DNA from: Halomonas halocynthiae DSM 14573
Lineage (GTDB): Bacteria; Pseudomonadota; Gammaproteobacteria; Pseudomonadales; Halomonadaceae
DNA length: 64,000 nucleotides
Assembly: GCF_000425725.1 (NCBI RefSeq)
Contig: NZ_AUDZ01000013.1
Coordinates: forward strand, 310,001-374,000
Direction: 5' to 3'
Positions 1 to 9,834 of this stretch are shown in pieces. The position numbers and the translations under genes are program-made. The notes under the pieces were generated by a model that made no database searches, was not told where the DNA came from, and worked only from the letters and a program-made list of their open reading frames with translations. Position 1 is the first letter of the stretch; every line of letters begins with the position of its first letter.

Positions 1-19
1 TCGCGGTAATCAGCTTCAT
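1..19 (-). CDS. glnK: P-II nitrogen regulatory protein GlnK (5' end only)
   Basis: Only the first six codons are in the window. They read MKLITA on the minus strand from an ATG at 19-17, with GGAGAA just upstream. P-II proteins of the GlnK/GlnB family commonly start MKLITA. The upstream region carries a sigma54 promoter and an NtrC-type palindrome, as expected for glnK(-amtB). The call therefore rests on six residues plus the regulatory context, and the gene continues off the left edge. Confidence 0.6.
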
Positions 20-80
20 TACGATTCTCCCAAAGGTGGCATAAGCGGCGGTGCCGCAATGGAGGGGTTCGCTAAGTCAA

Positions 81-97
81 TGCATAGTTCGTGCCGG
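81..97 (-). promoter_or_regulatory. sigma54 (-24/-12) promoter of glnK
   Basis: Read on the minus strand the site is CCGGCACGAACTATGCA. The GG of GGCAC and the GC of TGCA have exactly the -24/-12 spacing of the sigma54 consensus (TGGCACG-N4-TTGC). It lies about 60 bases upstream of the glnK start and points toward it. Confidence 0.7.
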
Positions 98-205
98 AAG
101 TTTTAAATGTTGTTAAAAAATCAGCATGTTAGAAAAATTCTTTGGAAGGCTTTTAACGTTTGTCGCGAAGCATTAGGTCAACACCAGACACGTGACAACC
201 CTTTG

Positions 206-222
206 CGCACCATTTTGGTGCG
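206..222. promoter_or_regulatory. NtrC-type enhancer palindrome
   Basis: CGCACCA-TTT-TGGTGCG is a perfect dyad that differs from the NtrC consensus TGCACCA-N3-TGGTGCA only at the outer bases. It lies about 110-125 bases upstream of the sigma54 promoter at 81-97, a usual enhancer distance. The rest of the 20-368 gap shows no gene; it must also hold the ubiK promoter, which I could not place confidently. Confidence 0.7.
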
Positions 223-368
223 TAAAAGGCCTGTGCTGTCGTGTTGTCAGCCACATAGATAGGGCGAACCGATAGGACGCATAACAGGAATGCACAGAAG
301 GCAGGCCTTGCGTATCCTGTGAACAGATTCATTTACTATTGCTTAGGTAGCGTTCAGGAGACTGCACC

Positions 369-662
369 ATGATCAGTCAGGATCGACTCAATCGTTTGGC
401 TCAGCAGGTTGGTGAGCGTTTACAGGACTTTTCACAGGCGCCGGAAGACGCCCAAAAAAGCGTTCAGCAAGTGGTACGCAGTGCCTTTGATCGGCTCGAA
501 TTGGTATCCCGAGAAGATTTCGACATCCTGATGGATGTGCTGCAGCGTACTCGCAGCCGAGTCGAGGCGTTAGAAAAACAGGTGGTTGCGTTGGAGGCGG
601 CGCTGGAGGCCAAGACAGCCACGGAGACAGAGACAGGCACCACAAAACGTTCTGAGGGCTGA
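369..662 (+). CDS. ubiK: Ubiquinone biosynthesis accessory factor UbiK (YqiC/BMFP family)
   Basis: 97 residues. The N-terminal part (about 1-50) is an amphipathic helix region. The C-terminal half (about 50-85: SREDFDILMDVLQRTRSRV then an EALEKQV heptad stretch) is the trimeric coiled coil typical of YqiC/UbiK, which supports aerobic ubiquinone synthesis. CAGGAGA sits upstream of the ATG. The gene lies just before comM, a common neighbourhood in gammaproteobacteria. Length is normal. Confidence 0.85.
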   Translation: MISQDRLNRLAQQVGERLQDFSQAPEDAQKSVQQVVRSAFDRLELVSREDFDILMDVLQRTRSRVEALEKQVVALEAALEAKTATETETGTTKRSEG

Positions 663-1602
663 TTCAGAATCACAGAATCCGATTGAAAAACAGATATTGG
701 TGCGCGTCTCTCGCTGCTCTGGTCTAGGCTTTGAGCATATCTAAGCGAGGGAACGCTGATGACACTAGCGATTATTCGCACTCGAGCTGGCCTTGGTCTT
801 GAGGCCCCCGAGGTGCTTGTAGAAGTTCATCTGGCCAATGGCCTGCCTGGCATTACGTTAGTGGGTTTACCCGAAGCAGCGGTTAAGGAAAGTCGTGAGC
901 GTGTGCGTAGCGCGTTGATTAATGCTGGCTTTGAGTTTCCATTACGCCGTATTACGTTGAATCTTGCGCCCGCCGACCTGCCTAAGGACGGCGGGCGTTT
1001 TGATTTGCCAATTGCGTTGGGCTTGCTGGTGGCGTCGGGCCAGATTCCTGCTGACGCGCTTGATGGTATGGAGTGCACTGGTGAGCTGGCGCTGGATGGT
1101 GGCCTGCGTTCAGTACAAGGCGTATTGCCTTTTGCGCTGGCGACACGCCGCGCTGGGCACCGGCTGATTGTACCTGCCGCCAATGCCGATGAAGCGGCAT
1201 TGGCTGGCGATGTTTCGGTTTACCCTGCGAATCACTTGCGTGACGTGGTGGCGCACCTGCTGGGCCAAGTACCAATTGCAGCGCATGTGATGTCATCACC
1301 GCCTCAGCAAGTGTTAGCAGATATTGCTGATCTGAGTGATATCCGTGGCCAGTTCCAAGCGCGCAGGGCATTAGAAGTGGCGGCGGCGGGAGGCCATAAC
1401 CTGTTGTTTTGTGGCCCACCGGGTACGGGCAAAACCATGCTGGCGAGTCGCTTACCCGGCATCCTCCCGCCGCTGAGTGAGGAGGAAGCGCTGGAAGTGG
1501 CGGCGGTACGCTCGGTCAGCGGTTTACCCATTACGGCGGGCTGGGGGCAGCGGCCTTTTCGCACGCCGCACCATACGGCCAGTGCTGTGGCCTTAGTGGG
1601 CG

Positions 1603-1607
1603 GTGGT
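1603..1607. repeat. 5-bp target site duplication (left copy), GTGGT
   Basis: GTGGT immediately precedes the left terminus TGTCATTT at 1608 and is repeated at 25578-25582 immediately after the right terminus. Five bases is the duplication length of the Tn7 superfamily. Confidence 0.95.
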
Positions 1608-1652
1608 TGTCATTTCCAACAATTGTTGCGACTAAACAATAATTGCTGCGAC
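1608..1652. repeat. Left transposon end with two TnsB-type binding repeats
   Basis: Repeats CAATTGTTGCGAC (1620-1632) and AATTGCTGCGAC (1641-1652) follow the terminal TGTCATTT. They match the GTCGCA(C/T) repeats of the right end in inverted orientation. I see only two clear copies here against four at the right, an end asymmetry like that of Tn7. Confidence 0.8.
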
Positions 1653-1655
1653 AAT

Positions 1656-1678
1656 CTCTATGTTGAGTTTACATAGAG
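1656..1678. promoter_or_regulatory. Inverted repeat between the left end and the tnsE-like gene
   Basis: CTCTATGT (1656-1663) and ACATAGAG (1671-1678) form a perfect 8-bp inverted repeat around a 7-base spacer. It lies 9 bases upstream of the tnsE-like start codon. Possible operator or mRNA hairpin over the translation start; the function is not known. Confidence 0.5.
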
Positions 1679-1687
1679 TGCGCCTTT

Positions 1688-3457
1688 GTGACCGTTTCTC
1701 TTAAACAATCCAGAACCTTTAGCTTCCATGATGGCACCCTAAAAAACGAGGCAGAGCGCTTGGTCGTTTGGTGGTACGGGCCTATATTTAAGAACAATCG
1801 CTTACGAAGCGTCCCTAAAATCCATATCTTCTTAAGAACCATCGACCATGAAAATAACTTAGGAGGCGTGATGAGACGTGAGACTGTCTTAACGCATCTT
1901 GGGCTATTGAGAATAGGGTCAGTATGGGAAAAGGGCGTGAGTAGCTCGCGTATTGCCTACGAGGAAAGAAAATTCTCCGTTTCTTTTTCTCCAGGCGGCT
2001 GGCGAATTGTCACCTTAGATGATTTACGACAATCAGGACGAAGCCTCTATACCGCTTTTCATGACTCGAACTACTTACCCCAGAAAAATCAGCACAAAAC
2101 ATACCTGATTGAATTTGACCTTCCAGATGGCAAACACTTGCTCATCCCTTGCACAGAATTTTTTATTCGCGTTTACGGCCGATCTTCTGAAATCAAGCGA
2201 GTGCTCGCCACTTACCCTTGGGAAGAAGTCAAAAAACGTCTTTATCGACCGCTTGATGCGCCTGCATCCCCAGGTACGTGGCCTGTCAAATTTACCTATC
2301 ATGTTCATAAACACGATGCCATTTTGCTCGCGCATATGTTGTACGATCCGTATGCCAAGCGCGCTGCAAAATATATATATTCACAATTTGAAACCAGCTC
2401 CACGCCAGATGAGATGCTTTTAAAAGCCACCCCATGGTTTCAAGGCAGCGGGGAAATCTCTGTTTCTGGCGTTCCAATTGATGGTGGCAACACATTCCTA
2501 GGCTTGCAGATATTAGGCTGTACGCAGCCCGATGGTGCCACGATCCACCGCGAAAGAGAGAAGTCAACGACAGTACCAGCCACCGATGGCGATGATGCTC
2601 CCACTCAATTTCCCTATCATCAGCTTCAAGACATCCCCGATGTCATTGACCTGACGGATGATGAAGAGCCCGACCATGGCTCTTCTTGGCTAGACCTTCC
2701 TGAGGACGAATTCGTTATTTTAGGTAAGCCTCGCGCCGTCTTGGATAAACGATATACTCGAAAAAATGTGCCCGATACACGAGGCGTCCCCGTTCCGGGT
2801 GACGAAACTATTTTCTCCACTGGGGAGCCGCATGGATCAGGAAAAGGGGTCGGACAGGCCTCTATTCATGCTCCTATTACACTGGAATCACAGGGCTTTC
2901 TACGTGATATGTGGAATGCGCTTCTCTATTTGCAATCGGCCTATCCCGAAACGATTCGTGGCGTTAGCTGGTTTACCTTTGAAGACGGCTTTAGCACTTC
3001 CCCCGACCCTCGGTTGATCAGCCTCGAACCTTTCGAAATAGACGAGGAGGTGGAAACGTCAGTCGCTAATTGGGTTTACATTGATACTCAGACCAAGGTA
3101 CCTCGCGGGGTGCTCGTCGTTCGGGTGCATGTGTTAGATCAAACGCTCTATCTCATGGAGATCCAACGACGCCCTCCAAAACCCAGAGCTGGCGGTAGCG
3201 AGGAGGCATCCAAGCCTCCTTCCTATAAAGGTTTAGTCTTCACGCTGAGCCACCAAGGCAGCTTCGAGCAGTGGTTACGCCAAGTGCTGTCTAACGTGCG
3301 GCACGTAGAAGGTGTTGTCCAAAAACTAGTTGGTCACTGCCCAGGATTCGCCGATACGTTCAAGCACCCTAAATCCAAAAAGGAACAGATACCCTGCGAA
3401 GCCTCTGTGTTAAATGCTTTTAGCAAGGTCAGTATTGGTCGCAGTGACTTAGCATAG
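1688..3457 (+). CDS. TnsE-like transposition target-selection protein
   Basis: 589 residues, GTG start. Tn7 TnsE directs transposition toward replicating or mobile DNA by binding 3'-recessed ends and the beta clamp. The architecture fits: an N-terminal domain (about 1-280), an acidic low-complexity linker (about 290-400, rich in D/E/P), and a C-terminal domain (about 400-589). The end of the protein (WLRQVLSNVRHVEGVV, then KHPKSKK) resembles by eye the TnsE C-terminus (W..DFEKIRRGVVKSS, then NHPKG). The region about 160-200 also resembles TnsE around its IPQLELARSLF stretch. The gene stands alone at the end opposite tnsABC and is read inward. Base composition looks more AT-rich than the neighbours. 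Length is a little above Tn7 TnsE (538). Homology is inferred by eye. Confidence 0.65.
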   Translation: MTVSLKQSRTFSFHDGTLKNEAERLVVWWYGPIFKNNRLRSVPKIHIFLRTIDHENNLGGVMRRETVLTHLGLLRIGSVWEKGVSSSRIAYEERKFSVSFSPGGWRIVTLDDLRQSGRSLYTAFHDSNYLPQKNQHKTYLIEFDLPDGKHLLIPCTEFFIRVYGRSSEIKRVLATYPWEEVKKRLYRPLDAPASPGTWPVKFTYHVHKHDAILLAHMLYDPYAKRAAKYIYSQFETSSTPDEMLLKATPWFQGSGEISVSGVPIDGGNTFLGLQILGCTQPDGATIHREREKSTTVPATDGDDAPTQFPYHQLQDIPDVIDLTDDEEPDHGSSWLDLPEDEFVILGKPRAVLDKRYTRKNVPDTRGVPVPGDETIFSTGEPHGSGKGVGQASIHAPITLESQGFLRDMWNALLYLQSAYPETIRGVSWFTFEDGFSTSPDPRLISLEPFEIDEEVETSVANWVYIDTQTKVPRGVLVVRVHVLDQTLYLMEIQRRPPKPRAGGSEEASKPPSYKGLVFTLSHQGSFEQWLRQVLSNVRHVEGVVQKLVGHCPGFADTFKHPKSKKEQIPCEASVLNAFSKVSIGRSDLA

Positions 3458-3502
3458 GTACTATTTGCCACCTTTATGAGTAGCGGTGTCTGTTTTGTCG
3501 CT

Positions 3503-3539
3503 AAGAGCAACCTGTACACCCCGTGTGCAGGTTGCTCTT
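3503..3539. terminator. Strong bidirectional hairpin between tnsE-like and BASS genes
   Basis: A 17-bp stem (AAGAGCAACCTGTACAC at 3503-3519 with GTGTGCAGGTTGCTCTT at 3523-3539, one G-T wobble) closes a 3-base loop. It sits between the convergent ends of the tnsE-like gene (3457) and the symporter fragment (3568), so it probably terminates both transcripts. Confidence 0.75.
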
Positions 3540-3567
3540 CTGACGAAGAGCCGATACGGCCATCCCT

Positions 3568-4063
3568 TCAGTGGCGGGCGAGGATCTTCGCTGCGATGGG
3601 CGAAGTGATCATTTGAATCACGGCAAAAAAAGCGGCTGGAATCGCGATCTCTGATGGCAAGCCGGAAACAGCGACAAACGCTGCAGCGATGCTGAATTCC
3701 TTTTTACTGACCGTGAAAAGATAGGTAATCACCTCTTTGCGATCAGAGGTGAGTAACCGTGAGGACATACCTACCAGGTACCCAATCAAATTGAGGCACA
3801 GGGCCGCGCCCGCAATCACAAACGCATACCAGCCATAGCCAATGATCGTGGTGGCATTCGGCCCGACCACGGCGAGTAGGATCAGCAGATACAGAATCGA
3901 CCCTATCCCTGCATACGCTGAATCATGCCGTGCAAAGAAAGCCGAGAACTTTGTACGCAAGCTGACCCCAATCACGGTAGGAAGAAGCACGATTAGTGTT
4001 AATTCAAGAATAATTGATCCAAGCGGCACGTCTAACTGAAGGCCGGTGAGCCATAAAAACAGG
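3568..4063 (-). pseudogene. Bile acid:Na+ symporter family protein, C-terminal fragment
   Basis: This is the C-terminal half of a BASS-family membrane transporter split by the ISL3-mer element. Joining 9197-9629 with 3568-4055 (one copy of the 8-bp duplication) gives exactly 307 codons, reading ...VPFLF-LWLTGLQLDVP-LGSIILE... across the junction. The visible ORF begins at an internal ATG (4029) and covers 153 residues with about five hydrophobic segments. Substrate is unknown; the family moves organic anions and related solutes. It was cargo of the Tn7-like element before the mercury element arrived. Neither half is likely to work alone. Confidence 0.85.
4056..4063. repeat. 8-bp target site duplication (left), AAAACAGG
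   Basis: AAAACAGG directly precedes the ISL3-type inverted repeat at 4064 and recurs at 9197-9204 after the other repeat. Eight bases is the usual duplication length for ISL3. Confidence 0.93.
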
Positions 4064-4159
4064 GGGTATCCGGATTATCTGGTTGGTATGCGAGAGAGAA
4101 AGGTGGCCGACAAACTCAACCCACAACGGATTAGCTGGTTGATGGCTCGCTCAGTACGC

Positions 4160-4294
4160 TCACTTGCTAGAGAGCAGATACTTCACCAAACAGGCGATGC
4201 CCAGGACCAGCAGCAATAGTAGGGCAATTCCGATCACTGGCATTATCCAGCCCATCGCCCCCATCATCCCGCAATCGGGTAGTGTCGTGTTCAT
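4160..4294 (-). CDS. 44-residue single-pass membrane protein downstream of merA
   Basis: A short ORF reads MNTTLPDCGMMGAMGWIMPV then a leucine-rich membrane segment ending in a basic KYLLSSK tail. One transmembrane helix (about residues 15-38) is evident, with a cysteine at residue 8 and one within the helix. GGGAG lies about ten bases before the ATG. It is the last gene of the mer transcript, 81 bases after merA. I do not recognise a named family. A role in mercury handling is a guess from position only. Confidence 0.6.
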   Translation of the reverse strand: MNTTLPDCGMMGAMGWIMPVIGIALLLLLVLGIACLVKYLLSSK

Positions 4295-4375
4295 CGTGAC
4301 AGAGCTCCCTGTGGTGTCCATGCCCAAAACCCGTGGTGCCGCCGCCCAGTGGCACCACGGTCGCGCTCATATCGT

Positions 4376-6257
<1,882 letters not shown>

Positions 6258-6330
6258 GCTTATTCCTTCACCGTGGCGGGCAAGCTCGTAAACAACTCAC
6301 CCGATGACCGCGATGTGCAGCTGCTTGATG

Positions 6331-6584
6331 TCACTCAGGGGGCGTATTCCTTGATTTGATAGAGCCGTTGTCACAACAGGCGTCGAACTGCTTCTTACGC
6401 CAAATCGCATAAATGGTCAGGCCGATGAAGAAGGCCAGGGCCGGCAATAACACAACGTCGAGATAGCCCGTCAGCCCCGCCAGGCCCACCGTGCCAAGCA
6501 GGATCACCAGGATCGGCGTAAAGACAATGCCACCAGGACGGTGCCGATCACGCTCACGCGCAGCAGGGGCTTGGGATTCTTCAT
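6331..6584 (-). pseudogene. merF: merF, frameshifted at the first cysteine pair
   Basis: The start reads MKNPKPLLRVSVIGTVLVAL on the minus strand. The frame then breaks, and a +1-type shift gives FTPILVILLGTVGLAGLTGY, a second helix, and RKKQFDACCDNG before a stop at 6331. This is classic MerF (about 81 residues) with the exit-side pair ACC intact. Four bases appear to be missing exactly where the membrane CC codons should be (TTG-TCTTTACG instead of TTG-TG(T/C)TG(T/C)-TTTACG). With four bases restored the gene has 86 codons. As sequenced, translation would stop after about 26 residues. Confidence 0.8.
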
Positions 6585-6586
6585 GA

Positions 6587-6883
6587 TCACTCTCGATCCG
6601 CTTGCGAGGATGTCGGGGTTGATGGATACCCAGCGTTGATGGTGGCCTCGGTCAATGCCTCCACCGACGTTCGGGCGTCGTCAAAGGTGACCACGGCCTC
6701 GAGATCCGCGTAGCTCACGTCGACTTGCGAGACGCCGTCCACCTTGTTGAGGGCGGCCTTGACGGTGATCGGGCAGGCGGCACAGGTCATGCCCGGCACC
6801 GACAGCGTCACGGTCTGCAGGGCCGCTAAGGCGGGCGTGCTGAGCAGGGCGAGTAGCGCGATGAAGGCGAAACGAGCTTTCAT
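6587..6883 (-). CDS. merP: Periplasmic mercury-binding protein MerP
   Basis: 98 residues. A signal peptide (about 1-20, ending ALA) precedes a single HMA fold with GMTCAACPITVK (Cys34, Cys37), which binds Hg(II) in the periplasm and hands it to MerT. Length is close to the usual 91, with a short polar C-terminal tail. It lies 13 bases downstream of merT and just before the broken merF. Confidence 0.95.
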   Translation of the reverse strand: MKARFAFIALLALLSTPALAALQTVTLSVPGMTCAACPITVKAALNKVDGVSQVDVSYADLEAVVTFDDARTSVEALTEATINAGYPSTPTSSQADRE

Positions 6884-6896
6884 GGTAGATCTCCTT

Positions 6897-7247
6897 TTAA
6901 TAGAACAGGGGCAAGATGTAGGGGAATACCAGGGCGATTAGCACCAGCAGCGATACGAGCCAGAAGATCGCCTTGTAGCCCGTCCTGACCCGTGGCACGG
7001 CACACACCTCTCCCGGCTGGCACTTTTCCACTGGCCGAAAGACGCGACGCCAGGCGAAGAACATCGCCACCAGCGCGACGCCGATAAAGAGCGGGCGATA
7101 GGGCTCCAACGCCGCCAGATTGCTGATCCAGGCGCCGGAAACGCCCAGCGTGATCAGCACCAGCGGGCCGAGGCAACACGCCGAGGCCAGGAGGGCCGCG
7201 ACTCCTCCGGCGGCCAGGGGCCCTCGCCCCGTTTTAGATGTCCGCAT
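6897..7247 (-). CDS. merT: Mercuric ion transport protein MerT
   Basis: 116 residues, exactly the classic length when started at MRTSKTGRG (7247); the longer in-frame extension would run through the operator. Three membrane helices. The vicinal pair Cys24-Cys25 (SACCLGP) lies in helix 1, and Cys76 and Cys82 lie on the loop between helices 2 and 3 (EKCQPGEVC). It receives Hg(II) from MerP and delivers it to MerA. First gene of the mer transcript, with AAAGGAGAATC upstream of the ATG. Confidence 0.95.
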   Translation of the reverse strand: MRTSKTGRGPLAAGGVAALLASACCLGPLVLITLGVSGAWISNLAALEPYRPLFIGVALVAMFFAWRRVFRPVEKCQPGEVCAVPRVRTGYKAIFWLVSLLVLIALVFPYILPLFY

Positions 7248-7284
7248 TGACGATTCTCCTTTCGGGATGGGGGGAGCTACGATA

Positions 7285-7315
7285 AGGTTACTTCCGTAGC
7301 TTGGTACGGAGTCAA
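7285..7315 (-). promoter_or_regulatory. mer operator/promoter (MerR-controlled)
   Basis: Read on the minus strand: -35 TTGACT (7315-7310), a 19-base spacer, -10 TAACCT (7290-7285). The spacer holds the dyad CCGTA-N6-TACGG (7294-7309). The overlong 19-bp spacing with a central dyad is the hallmark of MerR activation by DNA distortion. The divergent merR starts at 7321, so the same site should repress merR. Confidence 0.92.
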
Positions 7316-7320
7316 GCATC

Positions 7321-7767
7321 ATGAAGAGACATGCAGATAAAGTGGCGGACACCATGACCATTGGCGGCCTGGCCAAGGCGGCCGGCGTCAATGTCGAGAC
7401 AATCCGCTATTACCAGCGACGAGGGCTATTATCGGAGCCCGAACGCCCTCCCGGAGGTATTCGACGCTATAGTGCCGCCGATATCGACAGGTTGACGTTC
7501 GTGAAAACGGCGCAGCAGCTGGGCTTTAGTCTGGATGAGATCAGTGACCTACTTCGGCTGGAAGATGGCGCCCACTGTCAAGAAGCCAGTGCTCTCGCAG
7601 AGCACAAGTTAGGGGACGTTCGCGAGAAGATCGACAGGCTTGAAAGAATTGAGAAGGTGCTGAGCGAAATGGTCGACAGATGCCATGCACAACAAGGCAA
7701 TATCACTTGCCCGCTAATTGCGTCATTGCATGAAGGGCTCAGAGAAGCAGAAGACCCAAGGGAGTAA
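7321..7767 (+). CDS. merR: Mercury-responsive regulator MerR
   Basis: 148 residues. Winged helix-turn-helix at the N-terminus ([20 protein letters not shown]), long dimerisation helix, and the three Hg-binding cysteines Cys86 (GAHCQEA), Cys121 (DRCHAQ) and Cys130 (ITCPLI) with the spacing of Tn21/Tn501 MerR. The start at 7321 has CGGAG nine bases upstream; a second ATG lies at 7354. Divergent from merT over the mer operator, as in most Gram-negative mer operons. Confidence 0.94.
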   Translation: MKRHADKVADTMTIGGLAKAAGVNVETIRYYQRRGLLSEPERPPGGIRRYSAADIDRLTFVKTAQQLGFSLDEISDLLRLEDGAHCQEASALAEHKLGDVREKIDRLERIEKVLSEMVDRCHAQQGNITCPLIASLHEGLREAEDPRE

Positions 7768-7845
7768 CTCACCTTCAGTTCGTTGAAAACAACGCGGTCA
7801 AAGAGTCGCGATCATCTATGGACCATGTCGACAAGGAAAGTTTGC

Positions 7846-9147
7846 ATGACTAGCTTGCCTGACAACATCCTTCACCTTCCCGAGTACCACGTCCTAGGCA
7901 CCAAGATGGAAGAGCATGATCTCCACTACCAGGTCGAAGCTCCTGAGCCTCTAGCTTGCGAGGAATGCGGCGTTGAGAGTGAGTTTGTCAGGTTCGGCAA
8001 GCGCGATGTGGCCTATCGCGACCTACCCATCCACGGAAAGCGGGTCACCCTCTGGGTGGTCCGTCGCCGCTACACCTGCCGGGCGTGTGGAAGGACGTTC
8101 CGGCCAGCTCTTCCGGAAATGGTAGACGATCACCGCATGACGCGGAGGCTTTACAACCACGTCGAGAAGGAAGCCTTCAATCACCCCTACGCCTACGTGG
8201 CTGATACCACGGGCCTCGACGAGAAGACTGTCCGCGAGATATTCAAGAAGAAGGCTGAGTTCCTGGCAGCCTGGCATCGTTTCGAGACACCCCGCTGCCT
8301 GGGGATCGACGAGCTGTACCTGAACCGCCGCTACCGCTGCATCCTGACCAACCTGGAGGAGCGTACCCTACTGGACCTGCTGCCCGGTCGCCAGCAGGAC
8401 GCGGTGACGAGGCGCCTCATGAGCATGACCGAGCGCCACCAGGTCGAGATCGTCAGCATGGATATGTGGAAACCCTACCGCCGTGCTGTCCAGGCGGTAC
8501 TGCCGCAGGCTCGCATTGTGGTCGATAAGTTCCATGTGGTGCGGATGGCCAACGAAGCCCTGGAGAAGGTGCGTAAGGGACTCAGGAAGGATCTGAAGCC
8601 AAACCAGCGGCGGACCCTCAAGGGCGATAGGAAGATCCTGCTGAAGCGTGCCCACGACGTTTCAGATCGCGAGCAGCTTATCATGGAGACATGGACAGGG
8701 GCCTTCCCTCAGCTCCTGGCGGCCTACGAGCACAAGGAGCGGTTCTACCACATCTGGGACAGCACCACCCGGCGTGATGCCGAAAAGGCGCTGGCCCGCT
8801 GGATTGACGACATTCCACAGGGGCAGAAAGAGGTGTGGAAGGATCTCGTCAGCGCCGTCAGCGGATGGCGCGAGGAGGTGCTGGCCTACTTCGAAACCGA
8901 CACCCCAATCACCAACGCCTTCACGGAGTCGATCAATCGGCTGGCCAAGGACAAGAACCGCGATGGCCGGGGCTACTCATTCGAGGTGATGCGGGCCCGG
9001 ATGCTCTACACCACCAAGCACAAGAAGAAGGTGCCGCAGATCAAGGAATCCCCCTTCCTGGGCAAGGCCACCATGACCTACAGCATGGGTCTTCCCGAGC
9101 CTGAGAAAAACTACGGCGTCGATCTATCAACCTTCTGGGAGAGTTAA
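7846..9147 (+). CDS. ISL3-family transposase
   Basis: 433 residues from the ATG at 7846, which is preceded by AAGGAAAG; the frame is open further upstream to 7783. An N-terminal zinc-finger region (CEECG near 44, then YTCRACGRTFRP) is followed by a helix-turn-helix stretch and a DDE domain. The domain shows LGIDELYLNRRY, IVVDKFHVVRMANEAL and the late glutamate in NAFTESINRLAKDKNR, all typical of ISL3 transposases. It reads toward the right inverted repeat of its element and ends 49 bases before it. Intact. Confidence 0.95.
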   Translation: MTSLPDNILHLPEYHVLGTKMEEHDLHYQVEAPEPLACEECGVESEFVRFGKRDVAYRDLPIHGKRVTLWVVRRRYTCRACGRTFRPALPEMVDDHRMTRRLYNHVEKEAFNHPYAYVADTTGLDEKTVREIFKKKAEFLAAWHRFETPRCLGIDELYLNRRYRCILTNLEERTLLDLLPGRQQDAVTRRLMSMTERHQVEIVSMDMWKPYRRAVQAVLPQARIVVDKFHVVRMANEALEKVRKGLRKDLKPNQRRTLKGDRKILLKRAHDVSDREQLIMETWTGAFPQLLAAYEHKERFYHIWDSTTRRDAEKALARWIDDIPQGQKEVWKDLVSAVSGWREEVLAYFETDTPITNAFTESINRLAKDKNRDGRGYSFEVMRARMLYTTKHKKKVPQIKESPFLGKATMTYSMGLPEPEKNYGVDLSTFWES

Positions 9148-9196
9148 GGGTTCGAAGGAGCAAGGGGGCTCCATCTACCACTTAATCCGGATACCC

Positions 9197-9204
9197 AAAA
9201 CAGG
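9197..9204. repeat. 8-bp target site duplication (right), AAAACAGG
   Basis: Second copy of the duplication made by the ISL3-mer insertion; the first is at 4056-4063. Adjacent to the inverted repeat ending at 9196. Confidence 0.93.
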
Positions 9205-9629
9205 AAGGGAACAATAAACGGACATAACGCGGTGTTGACTGCGTTGAAAACAGCGGCAAGCGCCACATTGCCTTTTGCCATCAGTACCAAAAGAGGAGAG
9301 GACACATCTGTCGGCAGCGTGCCGAGCAAGGTTTGGCCAGCAGCCAGCGGGCCGCTTCCAAAAAATAGACGGCCCGTTAGCCACCCGGCAATCGACATAG
9401 GCCCATAGACCAGCCCCAATGCCAACAACTGCCGTGACGGCTTTCGGAACACGATGCGCACTGCATGCGCATCGAATGTGAGGCTGATAATCAACATCAG
9501 TAATGCCAGTAATGGCCCAATCGCGAACTTAAGCATTATTCCGGTGGCCGGAAAGAGTAAGCCTCCCCCCGCGACGACGATTACAAACCAGACAAGGTGC
9601 GCCTCGACAAAATAAATGAATCTACCCAT
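9197..9629 (-). pseudogene. Bile acid:Na+ symporter family protein, N-terminal fragment
   Basis: The first about 144 residues of the split BASS transporter start at ATG 9629 (MGRFIYFVEAHLVWFVIVVA). Four to five hydrophobic helices are visible, with the family-type LPTDVSSPLLVLMAKGN motif (about 100-116), which corresponds to the sodium-site crossover region. The reading frame runs on into the ISL3 end and stops at 9144, adding an unrelated tail. The remainder is at 3568-4063. The gene diverges from the CDF exporter at 9835. Confidence 0.85.
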
Positions 9630-9770
9630 GGTGGATTAGACGTTACCGGTTGAAGTGGATTGAGCCCCGCACCTAAAACATGATCACCTTCGGCCCAGCG
9701 CGCCATGGCTCGCTTGGTAGCTAGGGACGTGCTTCCCAATCCAGCGATGCAAATAGATAATGCTCAAGGG

Positions 9771-9801
9771 TTGAAGCTTTAGTTGCTAGAGGTTTTATAG
9801 T
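9771..9801 (+). promoter_or_regulatory. MerR-family (Cd/Pb/Zn-type) promoter of the CDF gene
   Basis: -35 TTGAAG (9771-9776), a 19-base spacer, -10 TATAGT (9796-9801). The spacer contains the imperfect dyad CTTTAG-TTG-CTAGAG (9777-9791). It closely matches the site in front of the P1B ATPase (13933-13963), so the regulator at 13452-13910 probably acts here too. Confidence 0.75.
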
Positions 9802-9834
9802 ACCAAGAACAGATAATTCGAGAGAAGGTAACAG

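Larger units (their letters stand above)
759..1676 (+). pseudogene. comM: comM N-terminal fragment, interrupted by the Tn7-like element
   Basis: ComM (YifB, Mg-chelatase-like AAA+ family) is a hexameric helicase that helps branch migration during natural transformation. Residues 1-283 (759-1607) are genuine ComM: an N-terminal Lon-protease-like domain, then Walker A GPPGTGKT, then the FRTPHHTASAVALVGGG stretch. The reading frame then runs into transposon end sequence and stops at TAG 1674-1676, adding about 22 foreign residues. The C-terminal part lies at 25578-26242. Joining 1607 to 25583 restores 502 residues in frame, the usual length. Without the second half the ATPase is incomplete and very likely inactive. 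Confidence 0.95.
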
